NCBI RefSeq assembly: GCF_013177655.1
Contig: NZ_CP035946.1
Span: 1,859,010-1,923,009 of the forward strand
Direction of reading: 5' to 3'
Length of the DNA: 64,000 bases
Origin: Campylobacter canadensis
Lineage (GTDB): Bacteria; Campylobacterota; Campylobacteria; Campylobacterales; Campylobacteraceae
Below the pieces are notes generated by a model. That model was not told the origin of the DNA. It saw only the letters and a list, made by a program, of their open reading frames with translations, and made no database searches. Both the position numbers and the translations under genes were made by a program. Below, in pieces: positions 33,516 to 42,940 of this stretch; positions within the stretch are counted from its first letter, which is position 1; the number at the start of each line of letters is the position of its first letter.

Positions 33516-34616
33516 TTAATAAAGAAATATTTTATCAATGCCCTTAGTTTGACAAGCCATTAAAAGAGCAGTGTAATCTAATTCAAAATACACAAAATCC
33601 CCTAATTTTAATAAAGAATTATCAGGAATTTCTAATATCGTATGGTCGCTTGTTTGTCCTAAAATCACATAATTATCATCTACTGGAGTTATATTTTCAC
33701 TTGGAATATCTTGGCGACCAAAAGCAAGTAAAGCACGACGCTTTATGCCTCTATCTTCAAAATGTTTTACTTTTAAAAAGGCGTCTACTCCAAGTTCTCC
33801 TACTGGAACTGTTGGCTTAGTATTAATTTCAATAATTTCTGCTCTTAACACATAAAGTGGGCTGCAAGCACGATTTACATCTTTACTTGAATGATGAAAA
33901 TTATTTACATATTTCATATCAACATACTCAATTCCAAACTGATGAAGTCCGCCTATTCTTAAGTGATTTAATTTTTTATCCCATAATGCCTTATCAATAA
34001 GATGATAACTTGTGCAATTACCAGCGCTAAGTCTTGGAATTTTAATATCAACTATTTTGCTCATTTTTTCTGCAAGTTTTATAAAATCTTTAGAATTTTT
34101 TACACTTGGCAATACAGTTCCATAACAATTATAATTTGTTCCAAGCCCGAAAAGTTCTAAATTACTTGCTTTTTTTATATACATCATTGCTTTTTTTATC
34201 TCATCTTCTTTTTCAAACCAAATTCCTTCTCTTAAATCACCCATATCAATCATTAAAAGCACTTGATGTATTTTGTTTTGTTTTAAAGCTGCTGCATTTA
34301 GTTCTTTTAATATTTTTAGTTCACTATTTAAACTAATATCCGCATAACGCACAGTTTCATCAATTTCACTTAATAATGGACTTCTAAGCAAACAAGTAAT
34401 ACATCCTAATTCATTTTTTATATTTTTAAGATTATATAATCTGCTTTCAGCAATTACCTTTATTCCACCATCTAAAAGTGCTTTTGCGCTTTGTATGCAG
34501 CCATCAAACACCTTATTTACCCCCATTACCTCAACACCTTCTTTTTTTAAAAGCTCAACTTCAACTTCTACATTTTCTTTTAGTTTTTTTAAATCAATAA
34601 TAAGCGCTGGTTTCAT
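33516..34616 (-). CDS. Alanine/ornithine racemase-family PLP enzyme
   Basis: A 366-residue fold-III PLP enzyme; the PLP lysine is probably Lys35 in Gly-Val-Asn-Lys-Val-Phe-Asp-Gly. The pattern (Met-Asp-Met-Gly-Asp-Leu-Arg-Glu-Gly and Leu-Gly-Thr-Asn-Tyr) is that of the ornithine racemase-like group rather than alanine racemase Alr. It would convert an L- to a D-amino acid, or the reverse. It is the last gene of an operon with a permease (1 base away) and a decarboxylase, which points to a basic amino acid such as ornithine or lysine. Confidence 0.8.
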   Translation of the reverse strand: MKPALIIDLKKLKENVEVEVELLKKEGVEVMGVNKVFDGCIQSAKALLDGGIKVIAESRLYNLKNIKNELGCITCLLRSPLLSEIDETVRYADISLNSELKILKELNAAALKQNKIHQVLLMIDMGDLREGIWFEKEDEIKKAMMYIKKASNLELFGLGTNYNCYGTVLPSVKNSKDFIKLAEKMSKIVDIKIPRLSAGNCTSYHLIDKALWDKKLNHLRIGGLHQFGIEYVDMKYVNNFHHSSKDVNRACSPLYVLRAEIIEINTKPTVPVGELGVDAFLKVKHFEDRGIKRRALLAFGRQDIPSENITPVDDNYVILGQTSDHTILEIPDNSLLKLGDFVYFELDYTALLMACQTKGIDKIFLY

Positions 34617-36050
34617 TTATTCTCCTTTATTTATATCATTTCTTTTAAGCGCCATAGAATAAGTTATTAACGCTGTTGCAATAGCTATTACTCCACCTAA
34701 AAAAATCTTAAAAAAATACCAAAATTTATCTATAAATGTAGCGTCGTTTGAGCTTAATTCTGCTGGTGGTATAAATATTAAAAATACAGCAAAAGACACG
34801 CTTAAAAATCCTAAAACAGGAAAAATTATAGGCAATATTTTACCTGGTATTTTAAATACTCTATGTACATCAGGTTTAATTTTTCTAAGATATATAAACG
34901 CTGGAAACATTATAAGGTAAGGTATAAAATAACATATAGTCGTAAGTGCAGTTAAAAACCAATATGCTTTAGCTATACTTTCACTTAAAAATGTAGACAA
35001 ACATAAAACACAAACAATTATAGCTTGATAAATCAAAGCCTTATGTGGAGTTTGATATTTTGGATGGAGTTTTGATATCCCATCTCCTAAAATTTTATCT
35101 TCTTTACTTGCTTCTTGAAGCATATAAATAGGCCCTACAAGCCAAGAATTAACCTGCCCTACAACTCCAACAAATAAACAAATAGCAATAATTTGTAAAA
35201 GCCAAGGCATACTAAGAGCATTACCAGCAAAAGCAATTGCTTGAGTTATTCCTTCTACAATATCTGTTTTATCACTAGGATATATAGTATTTAATGCCCA
35301 AGTTCCTACCATATAAATACCAACTATACAAATAGCACTGTAAAACATAGCCCTAGGAAAATCTTTTTGTGGATTTGCTGTGCGACCTGCAACCATTCCT
35401 GATATTTCAAGCCCAGCAAAAGCAAACATCATAGAAGAAGCAAATACTATTGTATTCCAATCGCTTAAATTAGGCAAATAATTATCTAAACTAAATTCGT
35501 ATTTACTTTGCATGCTGTAGCCACTTAAAAGCCATAAAAAAGCTAAAATTATAATAAGTGCTGTAGGTATAAAAATACCACAATAAGCGCTAATTGAATT
35601 AATGATTTTTGTCCATTTCATACCTAATATATTCAAAAATGTTAAAACGCAAAACATAACAATAGAACCTATGCCAATAAAATATTTCATAAAAATAGCA
35701 TTATCTGTAAGCTCTTTTGGCATAAGATATGCAATAGCTGCAAAAGCAAATTGCAACATCATAGGAAAGAATATTACGCAAGAAAACAAATAACATACAG
35801 TTGCTATCCAACCCATTTTTTTACCAAAAGCTTCTTTTATCCAAACAAAAATTCCCCCATCTTTTGGCCAAGCTGTTGAAAGTTCTCCGCAAACCATAGC
35901 TAAAGGAATAAAAAAACAAAAAGCAGCAATAATCCATAAAATCATTGCACTAGCCCCATATGGGGCTACATTAGGAATTTGCCTAAGACTTAAAATACCA
36001 ATTACATTCATAAAGACAATGTCTTTAGCTCCTAAAAGATTGTTACTCAT
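34617..36050 (-). CDS. APC-superfamily amino-acid permease or antiporter
   Basis: A 477-residue inner-membrane protein with about twelve hydrophobic segments. The segments Met-Met-Phe-Ala-Phe-Ala-Gly-Leu-Glu and Gly-Gly-Ile-Phe-Val-Trp-Ile-Lys-Glu-Ala-Phe-Gly are typical of the amino acid/polyamine antiporter group (GadC, YjeM-like). Between a decarboxylase and a racemase it probably exchanges amino acid for the amine product, or simply imports substrate. It is closely similar to the phase-variable permease encoded upstream in the same operon. Confidence 0.82.
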   Translation of the reverse strand: MSNNLLGAKDIVFMNVIGILSLRQIPNVAPYGASAMILWIIAAFCFFIPLAMVCGELSTAWPKDGGIFVWIKEAFGKKMGWIATVCYLFSCVIFFPMMLQFAFAAIAYLMPKELTDNAIFMKYFIGIGSIVMFCVLTFLNILGMKWTKIINSISAYCGIFIPTALIIILAFLWLLSGYSMQSKYEFSLDNYLPNLSDWNTIVFASSMMFAFAGLEISGMVAGRTANPQKDFPRAMFYSAICIVGIYMVGTWALNTIYPSDKTDIVEGITQAIAFAGNALSMPWLLQIIAICLFVGVVGQVNSWLVGPIYMLQEASKEDKILGDGISKLHPKYQTPHKALIYQAIIVCVLCLSTFLSESIAKAYWFLTALTTICYFIPYLIMFPAFIYLRKIKPDVHRVFKIPGKILPIIFPVLGFLSVSFAVFLIFIPPAELSSNDATFIDKFWYFFKIFLGGVIAIATALITYSMALKRNDINKGE

Positions 36051-36063
36051 AATTTATCCTTAA

Positions 36064-37467
36064 TCAATAAATATCATAAGATAAAATATCAGCATATGTA
36101 TCTTCACGGCGAATAAGCCTATCATTGCCATTCTTATCTATAATTACTACTGCTGTTCTTGGACGATTATTATATGTTGTTTGACTTTCTATCGTATATG
36201 CTCCAGCATCAATAAATACAATAAAATCCCCAACAGTGCTTTCCTTTGGTAATAAAAATTCTCTATCTCCATTTGTTCCAATTCTAAACCAATCGCCGCC
36301 ATCACAAAGTGGTCCAGCTAAACGCACAGAATAATTATGCTTTTCATTAATCTTACTTGCGTTATAAACATAAAAAAACCAGTTAAAATGTTGGCTATCA
36401 GATAAAACTGAATATCCAGCATCAATAAACTTCCACTCAATATGAGTTATAGGGTCTTTTGCATTTAATGGGTGGAGGGTTTTATTTTTTTGACAACTTA
36501 GCTCGCTTATTAAAATAGCTGCAGAACTAACAACCTTTCTTCCTGGCTCAATACAAATTTCAATATCTTTATTCCATTTATGAATTTCCTTTATCATAGC
36601 GTTTGCAAAATCTTTTGCGGAAAATCCTATATGCATATTTGACTCTACTGTTTTAATTTTATCTTTTTCATATTTATATGCTGTTGATATACCACCACCA
36701 ACATTAATTAGCTCAAACTTAATTCCAAGCTCTTTTTCTATACTCATACTTTCTTCTACAAGTACTCTGCACGCATCGGCAAAAGGTTCTACAATAGGAA
36801 GCTGGTCACCAACATGCATATGAAGACCTTTAAGTTTTACATAAGGCATTTGTAAAATTCTCTTACAAATATCAATCGCTTGCTCTCTATCAAGACCCGC
36901 CTTGGCGTGAAAACTTGTATCAAGCTGCTCATGCGTTCCTGCTGCTTTTACACTTGGCTCAATACGAACACAAACATTTGCAACTTTTTTAAGTCTTGTT
37001 GAAATTTCTTCTATATTGTTAAGCTCAAATTCACTATCAACATTTATTAAATATAAATCATTAGAAATTGCCACTTCTAAATCTTTTACTTTCTTTACAA
37101 CACCATTAAAAACAATTTGCTCTCCTTTAAAGCCGATTTCAAGTGCTTTTTTTACTTCATATAAAGAATTTGCTTCAACACAAATTCCGCTATCTTTTAC
37201 AGCTTTTAAAATGCCCATTACGCTGCAAGCTTTACTAGCAAAAAATATTTTTGTTTTTTGATGAGAATTAAAAGCTTCTTTTATCTCATCAATATTGCGA
37301 ACAATCTCTTTTTCACTAAACACGTAAAACGGAGTACCATATTTTTTAGCAAGCTCTACAACATCAACACCATCAAAACATAAATGACCATTTTTTGATG
37401 AAAACCTTCTATCGTTTTTTATTAAATCCATTCTTAATTCTTCATAATTATCAATTACTGTTTGCAT
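36064..37467 (-). CDS. Fold-III PLP decarboxylase (diaminopimelate decarboxylase-like)
   Basis: The 467-residue enzyme has the LysA/ODC fold: PLP lysine Lys79 in Phe-Ala-Ser-Lys-Ala, Gly-Gly-Gly-Ile-Ser, Glu-Pro-Gly-Arg, and the dimer-interface Cys-Asp-Gly-Gly-Asp near residue 400. The family His-x-His-Ile-Gly-Ser-Gln motif reads His-Met-His-Val-Gly-Asp-Gln here, so the substrate contact differs. Being in an operon with a racemase and two permeases, it is more likely a catabolic decarboxylase of D-ornithine or D-lysine (as described for Salmonella DokD, from memory) than lysine-biosynthetic LysA. An ordinary lysA may sit elsewhere. Confidence 0.8.
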   Translation of the reverse strand: MQTVIDNYEELRMDLIKNDRRFSSKNGHLCFDGVDVVELAKKYGTPFYVFSEKEIVRNIDEIKEAFNSHQKTKIFFASKACSVMGILKAVKDSGICVEANSLYEVKKALEIGFKGEQIVFNGVVKKVKDLEVAISNDLYLINVDSEFELNNIEEISTRLKKVANVCVRIEPSVKAAGTHEQLDTSFHAKAGLDREQAIDICKRILQMPYVKLKGLHMHVGDQLPIVEPFADACRVLVEESMSIEKELGIKFELINVGGGISTAYKYEKDKIKTVESNMHIGFSAKDFANAMIKEIHKWNKDIEICIEPGRKVVSSAAILISELSCQKNKTLHPLNAKDPITHIEWKFIDAGYSVLSDSQHFNWFFYVYNASKINEKHNYSVRLAGPLCDGGDWFRIGTNGDREFLLPKESTVGDFIVFIDAGAYTIESQTTYNNRPRTAVVIIDKNGNDRLIRREDTYADILSYDIY

Positions 37468-37545
37468 ATTTTCTCCTTAATTTTATTTTTTTTATTTTAA
37501 GAACAATCTAAAAACTAATAATAGCCCTCCCATAAATACCAAACC

Positions 37546-38923
37546 CTAATTTTCATTCAACCCCCTTAAGCTAAACAATGATAAAACCAACAACAATATA
37601 GGAAGAATAAAAATTGAAAGCTCATATTTTAAAAAAGCAGTATCGCTAATATTTAATTCTTTAGGTGGAATTAAAATTAAAATTATTGCAAATAAAACAG
37701 ATAAAAAACCTACACTAGCTGCAATATAAGAAATTATATTGCTATAAATTTTGTATGTATTAATACTTTGTTTTTGTCTTAATATTAAATAACTTGGAAA
37801 AATAACCAAATAAGGTATAAAATAACATAAAGAACATAAAGAAATAAAAGAATAATAAAGATGTTCTATATTTTTATTTAAAACAATTGCAGATAATAAA
37901 ATACATACTAACAATGCTTGAAAAATTAAAGCATTTATAGGTGTTTTATATTTTTTATGAATTTTAGATAAAAAATATAAATATTTATTTCTTTTGCTAG
38001 CTATACTAAGCATTTGCATCGGAGCTAAAAGCCAAGAATTAACCTGAGCTAAAACACCTAAAGCTAAACTTATTTCAAAAATAATATCTATATATTTAAT
38101 GTTATACCTAAAAGCAATAGCTTTTATAGCTACTGAATATCCGTTTAAAATACTTGTATCGTGTGCTGGATAAATTGCATTTAAGCAAAATGTTAAAAAA
38201 ATATAAATACATACTATTATTAAAGCACTTAATAAAATTGATTTTGTAAAAATGTATTTAGGTTTATTTATTGTTGATACTATCATTGTAGAAATTTCAA
38301 GCCCAGCAAAAGCAAACATCATAGAGCTTAAAAAAACTATGGTATTAAAATTACAAAAATTAGGTATATAAGATTTTAAACTAACATAATCAGTTAATAC
38401 CCCCCCCCATAAATATTTGAACTAAAGCTAAAAAACACAAAATTAATATAGGAATAAAAATACCAAGATAAATAAAAATTTTATTTAATATATTTACATA
38501 TCTAATACCCAAAATATTAAAGTAAGTAAATGCACAAAAACTTATTATCCCACATAACATAATTAAAAAATGATTATTTTCCACCTGTAATAAATTAAAA
38601 AATGAATTAAAAGCAAAAAATAATAACATAGGAAAAAATACAATGCAAGACATCAAATAATATACACTAACAACCCAAGCAGTTTTTATTCCAAACGCTT
38701 CTTTGACCCAAATAAATATTCCGCCATTAACTGGATATTTAATACAAAGTTCGCAGCAGACCATAGCAAGAGGTATAAAAAAACAAAAAGCCGCAATACA
38801 CCACAATATAACCTGACTTGCTCCGTAGGGTGCTGCGTTTAAAACCTGTCTTAAACTAACTATGCTTATAATATTCATAAACACTATATCTTTAATAGAT
38901 AAAAAAGTTTTTTTATTATTCAT
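37546..38923 (-). pseudogene. Phase-variable APC permease, off in this sequence (G9 tract)
   Basis: Two frames encode one permease. The first (38923 to 38390) gives 177 residues ending Met-Gly-Gly-Gly-Ile-Asn, where the frame passes through nine G; the second (from above 38322 to 37546) encodes the rest from Thr-Asp-Tyr-Val-Ser-Leu. Losing one G, or gaining two, joins them into a protein of about 459 residues that aligns end to end with the intact permease at 34617. The gene is therefore a switchable second transporter of the same operon rather than a true pseudogene. It is the first gene of the operon. Confidence 0.85.
38400..38408 (-). repeat. Poly-G9 phase-variation tract in a permease gene
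   Basis: Nine consecutive C on the plus strand (G on the coding strand) at the exact point where the permease frame breaks. Eight or eleven G would restore the frame. Confidence 0.9.
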
Positions 38924-39115
38924 ATCCGTTTTCTTTCATATAACACTTAAAAACATTATATATTATAAATTATTTTGATTAATCTTAAAAATTAATATTT
39001 TTTTAAGTTAAATATAATGTTTAAAAAGCAATCTAAGATTTTATTTGAATTTATATGTTTTTGCGTATTTAGAAAAATTCTAATAATTTTATAAAAATAT
39101 TTAAAACAATGATAA

Positions 39116-39137
39116 AACAAGCCTTAAAGGGCTTGTT
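39116..39137 (-). terminator. Terminator of the serA-phosphatase operon
   Basis: AACAAGCC and GGCTTGTT form a perfect 8-bp stem with a 6-nt loop, followed on the minus strand by TTTTATC. It overlaps the phosphatase stop codon. Confidence 0.7.
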
Positions 39138-39753
39138 TGCTAGTATCGTTTAAAAGAGTGTTTAGATGAATTGTATTATTTAATGTATGCAAGGTGCATT
39201 CAAAAGAATTTTTTGTTATTTCTAAATCAAAGATATTTACACAGGTGTTATCTTGTTTAATATTCCAAAAAGAAAGCAAAGGAAGTTTTAAAAAATAGCT
39301 TAAAATTACTTTATTTACAGCATCGTGAGCTACAACACAAATTGTTTTATTATCAAATTTTTTTGCATAATCATAAATAGCATTTACACTTCTTTTTTGC
39401 ACATCAAATAAACTTTCAGCTAAAGCAATATTTAAAGCACAAGGATTGCTTTTCCATAATGCAAGTTCTTCTTCGTTTATTTCGCTGCTTAACTTTCCTT
39501 CCCAAGGACCGTGATTTATTTCTTTTAATCTTTCATCTAAAATTAAATCTTTGCTTATTTTACTTGCGGTAATCATAGCTCTTTTTAAAGGGCTTGCTAT
39601 TACGCAATCAAAATTATAATCTTTAAAAAAACTGCCTAATTTTTCAGCTTGTTCTAAACCAAGTTCGCTAAGTTCAGTGTCAATTTGCCCTTGATATCTG
39701 CCTTCTTTATTCCATTGTGTTTGACCGTGTCTAATTAAATAAATTCTAATCAT
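39124..39753 (-). CDS. Histidine phosphatase-family protein (phosphoglycerate mutase-like)
   Basis: A 209-residue cytoplasmic protein with the catalytic Arg-His-Gly-Gln-Thr near residue 8, the Glu-Leu-Ser-Glu-Leu-Gly-Leu-Glu-Gln-Ala motif, and the second His in Val-Ala-His-Asp-Ala. It overlaps serA by 8 bases. Members of this family act as phosphoserine phosphatases in some bacteria, so serine synthesis is a reasonable guess from context; other small-molecule phosphatase roles (for example CobC-like) remain possible. Confidence 0.82.
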   Translation of the reverse strand: MIRIYLIRHGQTQWNKEGRYQGQIDTELSELGLEQAEKLGSFFKDYNFDCVIASPLKRAMITASKISKDLILDERLKEINHGPWEGKLSSEINEEELALWKSNPCALNIALAESLFDVQKRSVNAIYDYAKKFDNKTICVVAHDAVNKVILSYFLKLPLLSFWNIKQDNTCVNIFDLEITKNSFECTLHTLNNTIHLNTLLNDTSKQAL

Positions 39754-41323
39754 TTATCTTCTCACAATCAATCATTTTAAGCCCGTGAATTCCTGCTATT
39801 TTGTTTAAATCATTAAACACATCTTTGCTTGGTTTTAAGCTTAATAAAACTGCCATAATGTTTTCACCATTATTGTTTGTCTTGCTTACTTGCATACTTT
39901 TTATATTTATATTTGCCTTGCCTAAAATTGTACCAATTTGACCTATCATACCTGGAACATTATCATGCGGTATTAATAAAATAACGCCTAAAGCTTCAAA
40001 ATTAATATAATACTCATCAATTTTGCTTATATAAACCTCATTATTTAAAATACTACCTTCTATGCAATGAGAATTATTTTTATCTTTAATATGCACTCTA
40101 ATATAAAAATTTTCATCGCTTTTTTGCTCTTTTAAATGTATTTTCAAATCCTTTGCTAAAACAGGTGCATTAATCAAATTCACATCTTGAACTAAGATAT
40201 TTTTTAAAGCACCACAAAGTGCCATTGTGCTTAAAATTCTTGTATCCATTTCTTGCATTTTAAGACCAAATTCTACGCACAATTCATCAAAAGCACTATG
40301 CATAATATTTGATGCTATAAAACCAAGACTTTGAGCTAAATGAAAATATGGCTTAACCTTATTTAGCATTTGTTCGCTTAAAGCAACTGCATTTAAAGCA
40401 CTTGAAACCATTTGCCCATTTAAAACATCTTTAATTGAGTAAGCAACATCAACCCCAACCCCAACCTGTGCTTCAATAGTTGATGCACCTAAGTGCGGCG
40501 TTAAAACAACATTATCTAAGCTGGTAATTTTATGATTATTTAAAGGTTCGCTTTCAAACACATCAAGCCCTGCCCCAGATACTTTTTTGCTAAGCAAAGC
40601 ATCATATAAATCATCTAAAACTATACATTCTCCTCTTGCTGCGTTGATAATTTTAATTCCATCTTTCATCTTTGCTATGCTATTTTTATTTATCATTCCC
40701 CTTGTTTCATCAGTAAGTGGCAAATGCAAACTTAAAAAATCGCTATTTGCTAAAACATAATCAAGCTCGCATTTTTCAACTTGTAATTCCTTAGCTCTTT
40801 CATCACTTAAATAAGGGTCGTATGCTAAAATCTTCATCTCAAAAGCCTGTGCTCTAATCGCTAAAGCAGCACCTATTCTTCCAAGTCCTAAAATTCCTAA
40901 AGTTTTTCCTTTTAATTCAACACCTAAAAAGCTTTTTCTATCCCATAAACCATTTTGAATACTTTTATGCGCTTGCGGGATATGTCTTGCTAATGAAAGC
41001 ATTAAAGCAAAAGCGTGTTCTGTAGCTGCATTTGTATTACCATTTGGTGCATTTACAACTACAATTCCTTTTTTTGTAGCTTCTTTAATATCAATATTAT
41101 CTACTCCAACCCCTGCTCTACCAATTACTTTTAAATTATGTGCTTTATCTAAAATATCTTTTGTTATTTTTGTTGCACTTCTTAAAATAACAGCATCAAA
41201 TTCAGCAATAATTTGCTCTAATTCTTCTTTGCTACAATTTGGCTTTTCTACTATTTTATATTCGTTTTTTAAAACATCTACTGCACTAGCACTAACACCA
41301 TCAAGAACTAAAATCTTTTTCAT
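39746..41323 (-). CDS. serA: D-3-phosphoglycerate dehydrogenase
   Basis: The 525-residue SerA oxidises 3-phosphoglycerate to 3-phosphohydroxypyruvate, the first step of serine synthesis. It has the catalytic domain (Gly-Arg-Ala-Gly-Val-Gly-Val-Asp-Asn), the NAD site Gly-Leu-Gly-Arg-Ile-Gly, the catalytic His in Pro-His-Leu-Gly-Ala, the intervening domain, and a C-terminal ACT domain (Pro-Gly-Met-Ile-Gly-Gln-Ile-Gly) for serine feedback. Long form, full length. The phosphatase gene downstream overlaps it. Confidence 0.95.
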   Translation of the reverse strand: MKKILVLDGVSASAVDVLKNEYKIVEKPNCSKEELEQIIAEFDAVILRSATKITKDILDKAHNLKVIGRAGVGVDNIDIKEATKKGIVVVNAPNGNTNAATEHAFALMLSLARHIPQAHKSIQNGLWDRKSFLGVELKGKTLGILGLGRIGAALAIRAQAFEMKILAYDPYLSDERAKELQVEKCELDYVLANSDFLSLHLPLTDETRGMINKNSIAKMKDGIKIINAARGECIVLDDLYDALLSKKVSGAGLDVFESEPLNNHKITSLDNVVLTPHLGASTIEAQVGVGVDVAYSIKDVLNGQMVSSALNAVALSEQMLNKVKPYFHLAQSLGFIASNIMHSAFDELCVEFGLKMQEMDTRILSTMALCGALKNILVQDVNLINAPVLAKDLKIHLKEQKSDENFYIRVHIKDKNNSHCIEGSILNNEVYISKIDEYYINFEALGVILLIPHDNVPGMIGQIGTILGKANINIKSMQVSKTNNNGENIMAVLLSLKPSKDVFNDLNKIAGIHGLKMIDCEKIND

Positions 41324-41417
41324 CTTGCCTCCTTAAAAATAAAAACAAATATTAGCGTAATTATTTTTTATTTTTGCTTTACTTATGTAAAATATTTAAA
41401 AAACATTTAGGAAAATT

Positions 41418-42929
41418 ATGAACAAATTAAATTGTGCGATTTATCAAAATGAACTTTTATTAATAGAAATTGAAGCAAAACTTATAAATTCTTTACCTCA
41501 AATTAAAATTGCAGGTTTAGCAGACAGCAGCATAAAAGAAAGCATAGATAGAATAAGTGCAGCCTTTTGCAACATTGAAAATTACAAAATGCCACCTAAA
41601 AAAATAATTATAAATCTAAGTCCTAGCGATGTGCCTAAAAGCGGTAGTTATTTTGATTTAGCAATTGCTTTGCTAATTTATTTTGCAAATATTGAAGAAG
41701 AAAGTGAATTTTTTGTTTTTGGCGAGCTTGGTTTAGATGCTAGTATAAAAAGTACTAATATTTTATTTTCTATTCTTTTATTTTTAAGCGGAGTAAGAAA
41801 AAATGCTAAAGTGTTAATTCCTAAGCAAATGCAAAAAGAAGCGAGTTTAATTTTTAATCTTGATTGCTATGCGGTTTCTTCTTTAAAAGAAGCAATTGAA
41901 TTTTTTAAAAGCGAAGATAAGGAGCAATTTAAAGTAAAAAAAGATGATAATTTGTTTAACAACAGCATTTGCATTAATAATGAAATTTATTTAAAAAATA
42001 CAGAATTCACTTTAGATTTTAAAGATGTAAAAGGGCAAGAAAATGCAAAATACGCCCTTAAACTAGCTGCACTAGGAATGCATAATATTATGCTTGAGGG
42101 CAGTCCAGGTTGTGGCAAAAGTATGTGTGCTAAGCGTTTAGTTTATATTATGCCGCCTTTAAAATTATCCGAATTACTAGAACAAAATGCACATAAAAGT
42201 TTAAATCAAGAAGAAGTTGATATAAAAGCTTTAAGAAGTTTTAGAAGTCCGCATAGAAGTTCAACAATTAGCTCAATTTTAGGCGGCGGGACAAAAAATG
42301 CAAAAATAGGCGAGTTAGCTTTAGCACATTTAGGAGTTTTGTTTTTTGATGAATTTGCTTATTTTAACAAGCAAATTATTGAAAGCTTAAGAGAACCTTT
42401 AGAAGATAATTGCATAAATATTTCAAGGGTAAATTCTAAAACTTTTTACAAAACAAAATTCTTATTTTGTGCTGCTTTAAACCCTTGCCCGTGCGGGAAT
42501 TTGTTTAAAAAAGACCAAAGTTGTAATTGTATGCAAAATATGATTATTAAATACAAAAGCAGAATTTCAAAACCAATTTATGATAGGATTGATATTTATC
42601 TTGCTATGGATGAGGTTGGTCCTGATGCAAAAAGTAGCATTAGCAGCAAAGAATTAGCTCAAGAAATTTTAGAAGCATTTATCTTTCAAAAAGAAATAAG
42701 AAAACAAGATGAATACAATGCTAAATTAAGCGATGAAGATATTAAAAAATTTTGTATTTTAGATGAAGAAGCACAAAATGTATTAAATAAAGCTCAAAAT
42801 GTTTATAATTTAAGCGCTAGAAGTGTTAATAAGGTTTTAAAACTAGCTAGAAGCATTGCTGATTTTGATAAAAGCGTAAAAATATCTCAAACTCATATAA
42901 AAAAGGCTTTATCTTTTAGGTTTAGATAA
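41418..42929 (+). CDS. comM: ComM/YifB-type AAA ATPase (Mg-chelatase-like)
   Basis: A 503-residue protein with an N-terminal Lon-protease-like fold (Lys-Ile-Ala-Gly-Leu, Ser-Pro-Ser-Asp-Val-Pro-Lys) and a Walker A Gly-Ser-Pro-Gly-Cys-Gly-Lys-Ser (about residues 228-235), Walker B Leu-Phe-Phe-Asp-Glu-Phe, and a zinc-like Cys-Pro-Cys-Gly-Asn...Cys-x-Cys. Family members drive branch migration during natural transformation, which Campylobacter performs. The gene stands alone on the plus strand between divergent serA and convergent lepA. Confidence 0.88.
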   Translation: MNKLNCAIYQNELLLIEIEAKLINSLPQIKIAGLADSSIKESIDRISAAFCNIENYKMPPKKIIINLSPSDVPKSGSYFDLAIALLIYFANIEEESEFFVFGELGLDASIKSTNILFSILLFLSGVRKNAKVLIPKQMQKEASLIFNLDCYAVSSLKEAIEFFKSEDKEQFKVKKDDNLFNNSICINNEIYLKNTEFTLDFKDVKGQENAKYALKLAALGMHNIMLEGSPGCGKSMCAKRLVYIMPPLKLSELLEQNAHKSLNQEEVDIKALRSFRSPHRSSTISSILGGGTKNAKIGELALAHLGVLFFDEFAYFNKQIIESLREPLEDNCINISRVNSKTFYKTKFLFCAALNPCPCGNLFKKDQSCNCMQNMIIKYKSRISKPIYDRIDIYLAMDEVGPDAKSSISSKELAQEILEAFIFQKEIRKQDEYNAKLSDEDIKKFCILDEEAQNVLNKAQNVYNLSARSVNKVLKLARSIADFDKSVKISQTHIKKALSFRFR

Positions 42930-42935
42930 AGCCTT
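42903..42935. terminator. Bidirectional terminator between comM and lepA
   Basis: A perfect 12-bp stem (AAGGCTTTATCT at 42903-42914 with AGATAAAGCCTT at 42924-42935) overlaps the end of comM and contains its stop codon; lepA ends just beyond. A-rich and T-rich flanks fit both directions. Confidence 0.7.
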
Positions 42936-42940
42936 AAAAA

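Noticed and set aside
36064..37467. Calling the decarboxylase lysA
   Set aside because: The family fold fits, but the changed His-Val-Gly-Asp-Gln motif and the racemase/permease operon argue against the biosynthetic enzyme.
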